Shown here: positions 40,142 through 52,627 of the stretch, in pieces
Layout: each line of letters starts with the position of its first letter
Position numbering within the stretch: the stretch's first letter is position 1
Assembly: GCA_019843655.1 (NCBI GenBank)
Contig: JACDQD010000105.1
Span: 1,426,001-1,490,000 of the forward strand
Direction of reading: 5' to 3'
Length of the DNA stretch: 64,000 bases
Source: Lethocerus indicus
Taxonomy: Eukaryota; Arthropoda; Insecta; Hemiptera; Belostomatidae
Notes under the pieces: generated by a model
What the model saw: only the letters and a program-made list of their open reading frames with translations
Databases searched by the model: none
Told to the model about the DNA's origin: nothing
Program-made: the position numbers and the translations under genes

Positions 40142-40936
40142 ATGCCAGAGGTGTGTTACATGGCCGGAAATCCAACGACGCAATGCAGACAACTGGCAAT
40201 ATTGAATCAGCTCAAGTCCTTGGTGTCCCGCGTCGAGCAGCTAAAGTATGCCCGCCCCGAATTTACAGAATAAATATGTTCTTAATGAATTTGAATTTTC
40301 ACCAGCCCAACTACTTTCAGAGACCGGCCTTGCACTGTACCTAAGAGGATGACGAAGGGCGATTTCTGCGCCTGCAAGGGTCACAATGTTTCACGACCGA
40401 AACCCGACTGTCACCGTACAGAGACAGTTCCTCGTAAACTGGTGAGTGTTCAACATTGTTTTACCGACGAAATAGTTTATTGCAGGCAAAGAAATCCAAA
40501 CCTGCTTTATTTTAAATAAGTAGACGGAATAAGAGTAAAAATAAAGGTTGGTGATGGGGGCCGGCAAGTTTTGTGGGAGAAAGAGAATCCCACGTTACAA
40601 TAATTTTCCTATGAGTGTTTACTGCCATAAGTTCCTCTAACAGCTGTCATTATTTATACTATTTTTCCCACATTTTATTCATAGTATAATTTATCTCGCA
40701 ATTAATCTGCCTGTAATTAAATAATAATTGTACAGCTTGTATTATCCCCTATATATTAGACTTGAGTTATTATATTTTACTAATGGTCTAAAAATCGTTG
40801 GTTCGTACAGGCTGAGAATAAGTGGCGCTGCTCGTGCTCAATGTGCGAGCTGATGGAAGCCCGACTGGAAGACTGCTTCCTCACCAAGAGGGGGGAGAAC
40901 TATTACATTTTGATGCCCAAACCGAGGGCCAGCTAG
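40142..40936 (+). CDS. Gene B: cysteine-rich MPEVC-family protein (116 aa, 3 coding exons)
   Basis: Paralog of gene A; function unknown. Exons are 40142-40245, 40321-40441 and 40811-40936. Introns are phase 2 (aa|gtatgc to ctttcag) and phase 0 (ctg|gtgagt to gtacag). Exon 1 is 104 nt, as in gene A. By my hand alignment 31 of the first 54 residues are identical to gene A: MPEVC, M7, P11, TQC, LN, LK, EQ, KDRPC, VPK, TKG and CxC. Cys 5, 15, 39, 51 and 53 are at the same positions. After residue 54 the two diverge: exon 2 is shorter (SRPKPDCHRTE), and exon 3 carries WRCSCSMC, an acidic helix-like part with C97 and a tail ending MPKPRAS, with no GDPSHxHW block. There are 10 cysteines and no signal peptide. 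AATAAA at 40966 is 30 bases past the stop. A gtttcag 15 bases before the ATG suggests a 5' UTR intron, as in gene A. Confidence 0.85.
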
Positions 40937-40965
40937 ACACTTTATAAGAACAATTTTCGTTGGGA

Positions 40966-40971
40966 AATAAA
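40966..40971 (+). promoter_or_regulatory. Polyadenylation signal for gene B
   Basis: AATAAA 30 bases after the gene B stop. The tight spacing supports 40936 as the true end of the coding region. Confidence 0.65.
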
Positions 40972-40979
40972 AACTTCAT

Positions 40980-43560
40980 TCAGGTTATAATCAGAAAGGT
41001 TAGTCATTGAAGCAGCTCTGTTCGGAAGGCTGATGTAGATTCGTTCGATCCGAGATTGAGAACTGGAATCTGAAGTTGGCCGCAATATCAATTAAGCGAG
41101 CGTCCCGGTATCGATTCAGCATTTTGGTACCGAATTCTGTTAAGATGTCGGTCGGTCTCGTCAGATCCATTGCCATCTCGAATATACGATATTGGGATAA
41201 AACTTTTATCGTACATGAATGCAGTCCAACAATATAACCAAAGCCCCATATTGCTCCAACGTCCGAGCGCTCAGTACGTTTTTATCTATTCTAGAGTTCA
41301 TAACTTTGACAATTTTTTCTAAAAAGCCATCTCAACAGTAACCGTTAGTATTATACCAATTGGCAGTGCTTAATATTTGCACGTATTATTCACTGGCAAT
41401 AGACATAACGACGGTATTTAATGCATTGCCTTTATAAACCCACGCTTCCCGATCCTTCCGCCCTTGAATAACCCACTGGTGGTTTATAATATACTAGCGT
41501 CCTTAACTCGTCGTTTTAACGTAATGCGAACATTCCCCTACTTGAAGTTTAAGGTCGAGTGCTTATTTTGCAAAACTACTACGTTCCTGGACACTGGACA
41601 ATAGGCCGGAAAATGAATGCATAAACAGGGAAGTAACGAACTTGTTAGCCTGCTGAAACGTTTTCCCGTGTCACTTTGCCAATATCCGACCAAAAAAGTC
41701 AATCCCGGCAGACAAATTGTACGCGGCACAATTTACCATCCAAGAGCCTCGGACGTAACGCCTTAGCAGGCGATCACTCCCATTAATGGCCACAGTGAAA
41801 ACCCAGATGGGGATATATACCAGAATAGGATGACAGAGGATTCATGGTGGAGTACAGTGCCAAGACGTCAAGACTGCACTCGCCAGACCTCGACAAGCGC
41901 CGCAAATAAAATTAGTCGATGAATCATTTGAACGACGCATATTTAACGAGACAAACAGCTTAAGTGATAGATTATTTGAAATATATAGTTGCCGCTTAGA
42001 AATTGTTTAGTGCTGGAAAATACCAATATCTCCTTAATATTTATGGCATATATCAAATTATTTCGCCTGTCCATGGTTCAATATTCAATCGAAATTGAGT
42101 TCAGGGTTTTTAATTTAACTGAATTAGATCAGATTTGGCTTCTCGCCATCGTTGTTATATCACGGTTGCTTTAAGGCAACTAACTTGCTTAGGTTTTCCA
42201 CGATTCGTCCTCTCAGTAGTGACGCTGACAGTAAAAGAGCTTCAACGACATTCGTGATCCGAATGTGCCTACTGCTATCGGAAATTTTTATATCCGCAGT
42301 TCATTGATCCATAGTACTGGCCCGAAATGAACTACACTGTTCACTACACGTTTGTCGAAGCGTGGGGAGGAGCTGCCGCCGGCTGCGGCATTAATTGCTG
42401 CAACTGTGGGCGTAATGGCCCCGCCGGTAGATAACCCTCGTGACATTTAATTCGGCCGAAATAGCGGGCTAATTGGCCACGGGGGCGTGAAGGACTCGCA
42501 ACGCCCCAAACCAAGGTAGTTGGTTGAACCCACTCGCTTTCAACAGTCCCTACACTGGTGCCTGTCGTAACAATCAAAAATATCTTGTTCTGTTCTTGAT
42601 GGGTACGTGAAAAAAATCCGTAACCCGGAATGTTTCGATTAAGAGTTATGCTAAGACTAGGTTAAGAACGTGCTTAAAGTAAATAATATATGTTAGCACA
42701 TTGAGGGTTTGATAAATTCAGAGTATGAGAGACTTGTACTTCCCAACCGAGGATAAAACTAAAATCTCATTTATATTAAAAATACAAATTATAGTAATAA
42801 CTAATAGAAAATTAAGTATCCTGTTATGAAAACATATTTTCCCATGTGGACATTTTTATGTGGAGGTAGAAGAGATATACGCACGTAAACATTGATGTGC
42901 TAAATAAGAGGCTAACGGTATTCATTGAAGGTCCAGTTGTATGCTAATGGGGCATTAAATTTATTCCGCAATGATATTTCAAGGGCGAACAGTTGGGGAA
43001 GTATACCCGGCAGTGGACTACAAGGAATGGGCTTTTGTTCCTTCGATTTTTTTTAAGTGAGACAAACTGTTATTTAAACCACATTCAAATAACCGGATAC
43101 TGAAGATCGAATTCGGCGAATATACATACATATACGTTTATATAACAGTCACATCAACCGTATGTCCTAGATTTCAGGAGCCAACATTCAGAGTTGAGTA
43201 GGAGTCATATCATGACGATGACATAAGCTCGAGTTATATCAGACACTCGTCCGGAACGGCCTAGCTCGAGAGACGTACGGGGATCCCTCAAGAATAACTC
43301 TTCCGAAGATACCTTCACCGGAATTTCAGAATACTTGTAACGTAATATGTTTTTTGGGTTTAGTCGAAATAATGCCGGGTGTATTCTGGGACTATTCAGA
43401 TTATCAGTCCGCTATCTTTACCTCTACTATAACTGTCAGGTTTTCAATGAAAGCAATAATTAAATCATTCTGAGGATGCCATTACGAATACATTTATGCA
43501 GATATATATTGCTTCTATATAATTACGCATACTCTTCAACAATCATCGATCTGTTCATAA
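40980..43560. other. No convincing gene
   Basis: Non-coding sequence downstream of gene B. Only short unsupported frames, the best a 63-codon minus-strand one at 41538-41729. Confidence 0.45.
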
Positions 43561-44567
43561 ATGAGGTTAATTTCAAAATCACCTAGTAAAACAGCGCTTG
43601 TCAACGAACCTGATGAAACCGTTACGTCATTCGCAAATGGGTGAAACGACTGAGCAGAGACCGAATTGTAAGTTGTTATCGCCCCGAACGATGAAATGTT
43701 CGAAAAATTGGAGACAAAAAATTGTCCGGGGTGTTTCAATTTGTTTTTCAGTTCTTACAGAAAAATAAAACTCGGTAAACTTTCTAACTGGTTTGATTCG
43801 AACATTACAGGTAGGTTTAATGACGAAAAGACCAATTTGGCGGTCATTATCGAGAAAAAGGCCACAGTCCTAATTGCCTCCGAATGGTTATTTATCATAA
43901 TAACACCGGCAGCCCGAAACTTTCTTCTTCGTCGAAACGGGTTTAACGGCCTTACCTTCAACGAAAACGATAGCAAGATTCGTATTTACAAGCCGAATGA
44001 CATGGAGTTAAAAACTGTGCTCAGGGAGAAGACGCGTGGTAAGGAAGTTTTAACCTCGTTCTGTGGATTTGCCAGCGGCAAATGGTAAGATGCTCGCCTT
44101 AACTAGTTTAACTCAAAGTAGGAAAACATCAATCGTAAAATGGGACGTGTCCGGAATTGTTCCAGGGGTCGGCCTACGCCCGCTTCGTGACAAGCGGCTA
44201 ACGCAAACCGAACCAACCAGCCCAAACTAAATTCCACACAAATTTATAGTTCCTAATTTCCGTTGGTATATACACTTGTCGGTCGTAGAATTCGGAGACG
44301 CAGTTTCTATCGAAAATCTATTAAAACATATAACAACCGATGTTATTATTTATTTATTACATCAATTACATGCCATGTGCCCGTGGAATTCCCTCAGTAC
44401 GACTTAAATCACGACGTAAATGGAGGAGGAAAGTAACAAATACGTGCAGAAGCTCTAGAAAAGAAATTTTCATAAAAGTGAACAGACTTATGGAAGTATT
44501 GCAAAATGAGTTTCGAAAGCTTTCGAAAAGGAGGAATTCAATAATCAAGGAAGTCACATACACATAA
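43561..44567 (+). CDS. Candidate three-exon gene C, about 178 aa, basic C-terminus
   Basis: Not recognised. Exons: 43561-43640 (ATG, ends GG|gtgaaa, a weak donor), 43752-44038 (acceptor tttgtttttcag, donor gtg|gtaagg) and 44398-44567 (acceptor ccctcag, stop TAA). Intron phases 2 and 1 agree across both joints. The middle exon has the hydrophobic stretch VLIASEWLFIIIT and then RNFLLRRNGFNG. The last exon is strongly basic (RLKSRRKWRRK, then LSKRRN). AATAAA at 44779 is about 210 bases past the stop. Alternatively the middle frame begins at 43696 without the first exon, and donor gtaagt at 43671 belongs to something else. There is no homology support. Confidence 0.3.
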
Positions 44568-45151
44568 ACTCAAAACAGGTTTCATTTTGTTTATTCTTCA
44601 TGAAATATTTGTTCCCCCCGTTATTACATTGATATTTGTTAACATTTCGTGCTCTTTTTAAGTATTTAACTTTTTAAATTTTGTAAGATTAAAATGACAC
44701 ATATAATGGAAAAGAAACACGAATTCCTGAAGGAAAAAAACAGAAAAAGGTTAATGGACAATGTGAATTGCTGGATGCAATAAAACGACAAAGCGACCAA
44801 CGGCCAGGGAGAGGAAATTAGTTGGAAGCTCGTTGTGGCTAAGAAAGCCGGTCATTAACCAGTTTATGATTAGTCGAGAGGAGTAACATCCCTCCCGGTT
44901 GATGTTCGAGAATCAGGCAGTAATGTGGAACCCGCTTTCAACTGGATGTAGCAGAGGGCGTTCTTTTATACTGGTACACGAGATTTCATTTAATTGGATT
45001 GAATTAAGCGAACACTGGTTCACATTTTTGTCAGCAAGTAAAACATGTTCCAAAACAAAACATTTCAAGAGTGATTATTATTTATTTTGTGCGCGTACAC
45101 GATTTGAATAATTAGTTTATTTAAGTGGACAGTGATAACAGGGCACTGAAG

Positions 45152-45289
45152 ATGAAGGTAAAAGGCCGAAACTGGTTTAATATAGAACCAAATCACCGAA
45201 TGGAGATAGAATATCGCAAGATTAATGGTCCTCCTGGACCAGAAAGGTATTATTTGAACGATGCGCGTTTTAAAATAACAAAACTATAA
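45152..45289 (+). CDS. Candidate small ORF or first exon (45 aa)
   Basis: An ATG frame reads MKVKGRNWFNIEPNHRMEIE and continues to INGPPGPERYY, with a stop at 45289. A possible donor, gaag|gtatta, lies within it near 45246 (phase 2), in which case it would be a first exon. The residue mix is protein-like (charged, W, GPPGP), but nothing else confirms it. An AATAAA occurs near 45370. Confidence 0.22.
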   Translation: MKVKGRNWFNIEPNHRMEIEYRKINGPPGPERYYLNDARFKITKL

Positions 45290-46428
45290 AAGTACGAATA
45301 TTGTCATCAATCTAAGAACATTTATCAGTATAAAGTGGATTGTTCACAGGTGGCTTTTGCAGATTAAAATAAAACCGGTAACGGACGGCTTCAGTTTGGC
45401 CGGCTCGTTCCCCTCGCATTGTCCCACTGTCCTCGATCAACCAAGCAGCATTTCCTCTTTCAGTATTTTGCGTGGAGTTTTAATTCTGGCTTGAGGTTTT
45501 AACTCCCTCGACGTCGAATTTGTCAAACGCCGGTCACCTTCGGGGCGGTAAAATCCGCTTTGCCCATATCCAGAATCTGCCCAACCTCGAGCCGTGCTTC
45601 GGACGAAGTCCCACAGCCGATTTATCCTTAAACGTCCGCCTTAAGTAAGCCGCGAAGTGCAATTCAATAGGCGCGCTTCAGGGCATTAATGCGGTAAACT
45701 GGACGAATCTTCCTCGTTTAATGAATCCCCTCGCTTTGTTCCAATTGACTGAACTTAACGGCCGGCGATTAAACTGTTCGTTAATCTTTAATTTCTTGGG
45801 GCGCTGTTTTGCGCCCTTGAAATTGCAGAACGTTTCGTAAAACATCGAAACGTTTTTGTAACAGTTTCCGCTTAATTGCACATTCAACACCGATCCAATC
45901 CAAAGGGCCCGCTCAGATTCCTATTGGAGTGTGTACTAGCTCTATAGCGTTGCATGGTGCAGATTGTGACCAACAATTTTTCTGTCTTTTGAAAAGAGTT
46001 TTAAGGTGTGTAAGATTGGTATTGGTCGGTTTCAGTAACATTGTGTTTAAGTCCCATCCAGGACGTTGAGGCGAGCAAAGCAGCTGGAAACAGGTGTCTA
46101 TTTGGGGTGCATAAATATTTACGCTCCAGAGTGTTGCCAACAGATGCCAAGTCGGCAGTGGATATCCATTATACCATTCTATACTAGTCTATCATTATTA
46201 CGCCACGTATGGTAGTGAGATTCGTGTATTCCAATATTGGAAGGTGGGGAAGGAAATATTTTGCCCCACACAGGAGTAGATAAAGCAATATTAATTAAAA
46301 TGCGAATGAATGCTTTAATATTACTATATATTATAATAGTATCTGAACTAGGCCTGCCATCTTCGACATGACTCATTATATCACAGGCAGAGATAGTGCC
46401 AATTTATCAGCACCGGGTTATAATTCAG

Positions 46429-46722
46429 CTGTCCGGCCGACATAATTCTACCGACTGCAACGAGAAGCTGAAACCTCGAGTCGAGCAAGCTCGAGGGTCG
46501 AGTGTTACAAAAGAAAGGGGAAGGGGCACGGATGTAGACTGGAAGAAGAGCAAGAAGGGCCTAACGGGCACCGACGACCTTCAGCATTCCAGCCAAGGTC
46601 AATGGGGACCAGTTTCCTCCCACCGCCCGGCGGCATCACCACAAAAAACAAACTTCCGTCAAAAAAAAACCAGACTTAAACTCTATTGTGGTATAGCCCT
46701 TTCAAAAGCACCAATTCTCTAA
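46429..46722 (+). CDS. Candidate exon, hydrophilic and basic
   Basis: After gttataattcag an open frame of about 97 codons reads LSGRHNSTDCNEKLK, VEQARGSSVTKERGRG, DWKKSKKGLTG and on to a stop at 46722. The first two thirds are GC-richer than the flanks, and the other two frames on this strand close quickly. It has no ATG start, so it could only be an internal or terminal exon. No partner exon is identified. Confidence 0.18.
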   Translation: MSGRHNSTDCNEKLKPRVEQARGSSVTKERGRGTDVDWKKSKKGLTGTDDLQHSSQGQWGPVSSHRPAASPQKTNFRQKKTRLKLYCGIALSKAPIL

Positions 46723-46729
46723 CCCTAGC

Positions 46730-48600
46730 TGGCAAGGGACGGATATTATCTTATCCAGGTATCTTTTTTACACATTTACATATATCTGTATTTTTTCACA
46801 TAACAATTGTACAGACTTTTTCATTTGGTCATAATCTTTATGGTTGTAGGTACTACAATTGCGGAATGTTTTTATGTCTCTTGCTTCTACTGATAAAGAA
46901 GTTACTCAGTAATGAAACTTTCTGCCTCGTGTCTGGGCTACAAACCGAGGAAATGAGGCTTGAGAAAGGAACTCCGTCCGTTGGCGTTATGTAGAGGTCG
47001 TGGCCAATCGTTTGATTGGAAACAAAATAGTGTGCATTTTCAGTTTAAGAGGGAAAAAACTGATACGATTTCACGATGGCATACCATAAACACGTGGTCC
47101 AAACTCGAGGGACAAACGGGACGGGCTGTATACACTTTGACTGTCGGATACAACGGCAAAATTTTGTCCCAGATGGCATGCCGCCCTGAAGGAGGTCCTA
47201 AACTGCGAAGAATAATTCTTTTTGGCCCGTACGCGATACTCGATCCCTATGAACGGGGGCCGGGTTTCCTTCTTTCACTTTTGACTGGAATACTCTCTTG
47301 ACCTTTAGGCAAAAAAGAGAAATACCTTCTCCGAACGTAATTAAACCGAGATTGGAACGGCACTTGTATTCTGGGACGAGGGCAAAAGTGGGCTCGCTCT
47401 CTCTCCCTCTCAATCTCCCGATTTTCCAATAACAATAAGCCAGTCTATTACCTATTCACGGTGTCCTATTTTCTTCGGGCCAAAGAAATCCGACTTATGA
47501 AAGTTGATGGGCCCTCTTCCAGTCCTATCGATATACAGCTCCAGACCTATCAATAATATAATATCTGCTAAACGTGGCCAAAATACAAGTTTGCAACAGG
47601 TATTAACATGTTGGTGACATGATATATTCATTCTTTATGATATACTTTGCTCACCACGAATTCGTGTAACAAAATGAAGTCGCGTTGAATACGCGGGTCA
47701 GCAAACTGATAAATTACTCAATTCTAAACGATTTAATATCAAACTCAGAACTTGCACGTTTTTATAATATAAAGCTGAAGTGACGCAAGGTAGTTAAAAT
47801 GTTAAATAACTTTGTCCTTGTACAAAGCACAGGCTGGGAATAATCCTGAATCCACACAAATCATTCAAATCCAATTCGGTACAGGTGTTGGCGCTTCTAC
47901 AAAAATGTTTACTGAAAATTTACCATCCAGCATCCCAAGAGCCCCCTCCCCGTATAGGCCCCCTCTCATATTGATAATAATACACTTATATTATGATTGT
48001 GAATATATTGTCAAACGCGTACCGTGTGCATTTCTTAAACCACAATATCTTGCTTTAAAACATCAGGTATGCAGAATATTCAAAAGTAACCCTGTTGACT
48101 GGACGAGAAGCTGAGCCATGAATATTAATCAATCGAAGGGACCATGTAAAAATTAATATTCATTAAATGTCTCAATTTACATTGAACTTGTGGTTTTCAG
48201 TTCGCAGCCGACGACCGACGTGGAAAATATTTGGTGGGGGGAGGATGAGAAAAATTCAATGTATCGATTCTTAGTATCAATATGCAAATGGCTCTTAATA
48301 ATGAGTTTTTGAGTTAGCCTAAAAATGATGCTAAAGATAGAAAAATTCCAATCGAACTGCAAGGCTATCTGCGGAACAAATTCATGTAAAAATAATCACA
48401 CTCTGGAAATTGTTATTGTCACTACATTAATATACAAATGCAGCGACAAAATAAGGAATAAGTACCGAATAAACCACCGGTAAGTAAAAAAAGAATTATA
48501 TCAATAAATAGTTATGTATAATGTATATGTATAATAACAATAATATGTATAATGATAATTAAACTGTTTTCTATACATTCGAAATTTTAAATCCCGCAAA
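46730..48600. other. Weak exon candidates only
   Basis: After gtgcattttcag at about 47042 a frame continues to 47301 with WHTINTWSKLEGQTGRAVYT and MACRPEGGPKLRR. It could be an exon or an old transposon fragment. A 100-codon frame at 47812-48114 is unsupported. Confidence 0.3.
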
Positions 48601-48606
48601 CATTCA

Positions 48607-48729
48607 GTATTTGCCTGGGAGCCAATGCGAGGAAACAACCGGAATAATCAACGGAAGCGGTGGCAAGGCCGTCCGCCTCTTTCTGCCCAAGTTAAGGAAG
48701 TACAAAAGAAAATGGAAATTATAAATTAA
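48607..48729 (+). CDS. Candidate terminal exon with basic C-terminus
   Basis: After aaacattcag a phase-0 frame runs YLPGSQCEETTGIINGSGG, then a basic end (LPKLRKYKRKWKL) and TAA. The sequence is more GC-rich than its surroundings, and the acceptor has a modest pyrimidine tract. An upstream exon is not established: a 38-nt segment with donor cg|gtaagt near 48480 would not be in phase. Confidence 0.25.
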   Translation, partial: VFAWEPMRGNNRNNQRKRWQGRPPLSAQVKEVQKKMEIIN

Positions 48730-48856
48730 CCTTTCAAATCCTCTAATGACGATGCTTCGTAGCGGTCACGTAAAAGGAGTTAAGCACTACTAAAAAAAAA
48801 GACTACAGAAAAAACCTCGGGACTTCATTTCCGCTTCGTGGTGGTAGGACACCAAC

Positions 48857-49029
48857 ATGCAACTTGAATATCGAGAAGCGAGAGTGATGAAAGTCCCCAG
48901 CGCCAAACCCCGTGCCCGGCTTACACAAAGAAAGTTCTTGAAGTAAGTAACTTTTCCTAAGTTGTAGTAATTCTACTTGCAAAGAAGAATAGTAGGAATG
49001 AAAATTTCAGTGGCCTGACATTGACATAA
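48857..49029 (+). CDS. Candidate mini-gene, 34 aa, two exons
   Basis: Exon 1 (48857-48942) starts MQLEYREARVMK, contains PSAKPRARLTQRK and ends ttgaa|gtaagt in phase 2. A 68-nt intron ends aaaatttcag, and exon 2 (49011-49029) adds six residues and TAA. AATAAA at 49065 is 36 bases past the stop, so start, intron, stop and poly(A) signal form a compact unit. An acceptor-like ggtggtag just before 48848 may mean this is the 3' end of a longer gene. The peptide is basic. No family is recognised. Confidence 0.3.
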
Positions 49030-49079
49030 GCTTGAAATTAGTTTTTATTCAAACAATAGAAAGAAATAAAATTAATTAT

Positions 49080-50899
49080 TCCTACACAAAGATGAAATGT
49101 TTTTCATGAAACACAGGCTTCATGAATATTTGTATTTACAAGTCCAAAAAGTCTGTTGGTAATTATTATTCAATTGTTTTCGTAGGGGAAGAAAAAATCA
49201 ATTCTTCCAAAGCCTAATCAATTCCTGTCGATTATTTCTAACGAACATTTCCTGGAACGTTTGTCTAGAATATAATTATTATAATGAAAATATCATGAGA
49301 TTTTGCGAAATATGGAACTGAGATCAGAAGATGATGGTAAGAATGATGACTAGAAGAAACCCTGGCGGACCACCGTCGAAACATTTATTTCTCCACATAA
49401 TTTAATTGGGGCTCCCAACTTCTTTATTGAATCTTGGTGCGAGGTCAGAATTGGCTGTAGTGGGGTCAGTGAGTGGCGTCAGTTATCGCCTTCCCAGCAC
49501 CGAATGTTTTCATCTCACCGCCAGTCCGTACAATATCAGCTGGTTCAGAAAATTACCTGTAATCCGTTCACCGGCGTTAGAAGTATCTCTCAATTGACAA
49601 AACAATGGCCGGAATGACAAGTACACTGCGCGCATTCAATTGGTCTCAATCAACGACGACATTTCACAAAGCACTTCATTCCCGCATTTGAAAGGCACTG
49701 ATGTTGACCAGATAACTAAACGTGTACACCGGACCATTTGCATTTGCACGGGACGTTCACTCGCGTAAACCGGAAGAGGCGTCATTCGGACCGACAATAA
49801 AAAATGGGGAAACAGTTGAATCGAAAAGGAATTTTTGATACATGCGGCAGTCGACAATTTTAATTTCAATTAAGAGAAAGCCGTGTCCAATTTCTGCGCT
49901 TAAATAATTCTGCTACAGCAAAACCAAATTTGTTTCATAGCCCCAGTTGACTGGATTTATCCGTAGTGCCAGTTCTCAATACACTGTCGTTATGAATAAG
50001 ACAAAGTTAATATAATGAAATCACACCGTTTTTTTAGATTTATTTAACTTTTAGAACATATACTCAATACAAACTCTAGACAGGGGGCCACACAGACATA
50101 ATGTTCAATAGTTGACTCAATGACCCAGGTATTCGGACTATCTTAACCTTAAATTATAATTAATCTCTGTGTCATAATTATGATTGTCCGAACCAGCACC
50201 AATTTGACAGTCTCCTCTGACATATGTCAGGACTAGACAAGGACACTGCCTTCCTATAGGCTTAAATTCATTCCGAAGATTAAACAATACGTTCCTCTTT
50301 ATTGAGTTTGTAGTTCAGTCTATTGTTAAAGGGATTTTATACATCATACATTGTATAAACTGGAGTTCATACAAAAAATACACGCCACATTTTTGACAAA
50401 ATCAGTTTGTACAGTGTTCAATAGCTCAATACCTGCAGTTGTACTATAGATAACCGAATTTAGCACTGCACTGAAGAAATGGCTTCAGTTGAGGATTGTC
50501 ATGAATAAAAGTCATTGCTAATTGGGGACCTGATCCAGTTTCAAGATAATACTAGACATAAGCGTTTTGTAGAAAGAAAGTTCATTCTAGTAGTTTTAAA
50601 CCACTGTCCTCACTAGACTTATCAATAACATTATCATCAATTTCAGTAATGCCTCTTCTAGTTTTTGCACATCGTGTACCGTGCTGTTCTTCCCCGGTCC
50701 ATTGATCGGCCCTTCTGGTATCCTTTGCCACGATCTTCCCCAGTTCTCCTCATTATACACCTCTATCTCTCTGTCAAGATTCTCGTATTCTCCCCAATAA
50801 GGAAGTTCTTAGTCCACACGGAGGTCATGTCCTGGGCGGACTGTGGTAGTTGGGAGGTTCATCGGTCAATTGAGATTTAAATGAACGATCGATAAATAA
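49080..50899. other. No convincing gene
   Basis: After a gtag acceptor near 49186 a short phase-0 frame (GKKKSILPKPNQFLS) ends at 49276 and might belong to the mini-gene upstream, but its phase does not match. The rest shows nothing. Confidence 0.4.
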
Positions 50900-51330
50900 T
50901 TTTGTGTCGTTTACCTGGCGGTTTTGAGGGCAGAGTGTGGTCCCGGCGAGTTTGGCTCCTTCTTACGCGTCGGCCGGCACAAGACACTTGCAAAAGGGCG
51001 CACAAAGCGGGTGGCTGAGGCAAACGGAGGGGGTGATAAGCGGAATACCTTGAAAGGGGGCTGGTTGGACAGAGGGTGCTGCCTTTAGGGCAGTGACGGT
51101 ATAGGCAAACGCGGTGGAGCTGGAGGCGACTGGCCGGCTGTTGGGCCGGCTCTTGCCAGGCCGGTAGTGGGGAGGGATGGAGGGAGGGAGAGAGGGAGTG
51201 ATGGAGAGAGGGAGGGAGGGAGGGGGTCCCCCAACACCCAGTGCCGCCAACACAACACCAACAACAGCCCCGTACCGACCGAGTCCAGCCTGCCCTCTCC
51301 GGCAAGTGCTATTAGTCTGCTATTTACGGT
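50900..51330. other. Second GC-rich island with purine-rich repeats
   Basis: It resembles the island at 20.5-21.0 kb: GC-rich, with gagggagggagg and gagagagggag tracts at 51170-51230 and frames open on both strands. On the minus strand a donor-like cgccag|gtaaac ends a candidate exon at 50915. A 142-codon minus-strand frame (51305-50877) is dominated by proline and serine from the simple sequence and is not a convincing protein. A promoter or 5' UTR of a minus-strand gene is the likeliest reading. Confidence 0.25.
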
Positions 51331-52566
51331 CCGACAACAGATCAAGTATTTCCCAGCCAGTTGGGAACATAACTAATAGGAATGACCCGGGAGTACATTC
51401 TGCTGGCCAAATCGAACCGTTCTCCTGGACCATTTACAACGGTGTTGCACGGCCTGTTACATATAATGGGCCGCGAGAAATTTTCCCAAAGAACTAGTAG
51501 TTAATAGGCACAAACTTGCTATTTTTAGCAATTACATGTACAAAAACGTGTAACTGTAACATTACAGTGACAGCGCAGACGGGATATGCACGAACGAAAT
51601 GCCTTACGCCTTATATTCCGAGGGTGGAGACCAGGTGATGCGGGTCCACCAAGTATTAAACCAGTCAGTGCTACTACCAGTAATGCTAAAAAAACGATAA
51701 CACAACGATATAACATTTCTTATATATTTGTACTCAAACCGAAGCATAAATAATGGTAATTATATGTAATTTCAATATTCGCAACAGTATTCTTAACAAG
51801 ACATTGCGTAACAATTATTACAGTCTTAGAAATTAAATCCGACGGAACAAATTTTACAAACGAGAAATTGATATGATTGTTTGATTATGTTGAAGTATAT
51901 AGATTTCCGGAAATATCGTCTGTACTCATGGAATATAAGAGATATGTGTTTTTAAAAACTTGGAACGTATAATGAAAAAAAGGCTCCAATTGTTTTTCCT
52001 TTTTGCTAATTTTTTGTGTCCGCTGGACAAAGAGAAATGAACCATCACAAAATAACGAATCGAATGGCCCCATTCATGGGGAGAATCATTGAATTGACCG
52101 CGCTGGAAACTTTAGAAAATCTGTTTTTATTGTAACCAATCCTTCTTTATAAAACCTGAAACTGTATTTGCTTTGTTCTTTATTCTGTCGACGGAGTTCT
52201 GGTTCTTATCATTTACGGCTGAAATGAGTCAAAAACAAATTGACCAACTGTAGTTCATTTATTAAGCTTCGGTATAAGACTTAAAATTTTATCTGTATTT
52301 TCCTATAATCGGTTAACGGATACCGTAAACGCTAAGTGTAAAACTGGACTTGTGAAGAAAGATTGAAAAAGTTTACCTCGTCCACACTGGAGCGAACATT
52401 TGGCAACATTAATTATAGCGTAGCACACTTTAATGGGGTGCACTTGCTCGAATTTTTTTTCAGCTGCCGGTCTGGCCATTACGGTTGGCGGATCGGTTTT
52501 TTTAACGTGGGAACAGAATTTGTGAAACCTCACAATAAGTTTCCGTCATATTCAAATCCGTTACAC

Positions 52567-52568
<2 letters not shown>

Positions 52569-52625
<57 letters not shown>
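52569..52625. repeat. (TA)n microsatellite
   Basis: About 56 bases of uninterrupted TA dinucleotide, preceded by acacacaa. Confidence 0.95.
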
Positions 52626-52627
<2 letters not shown>

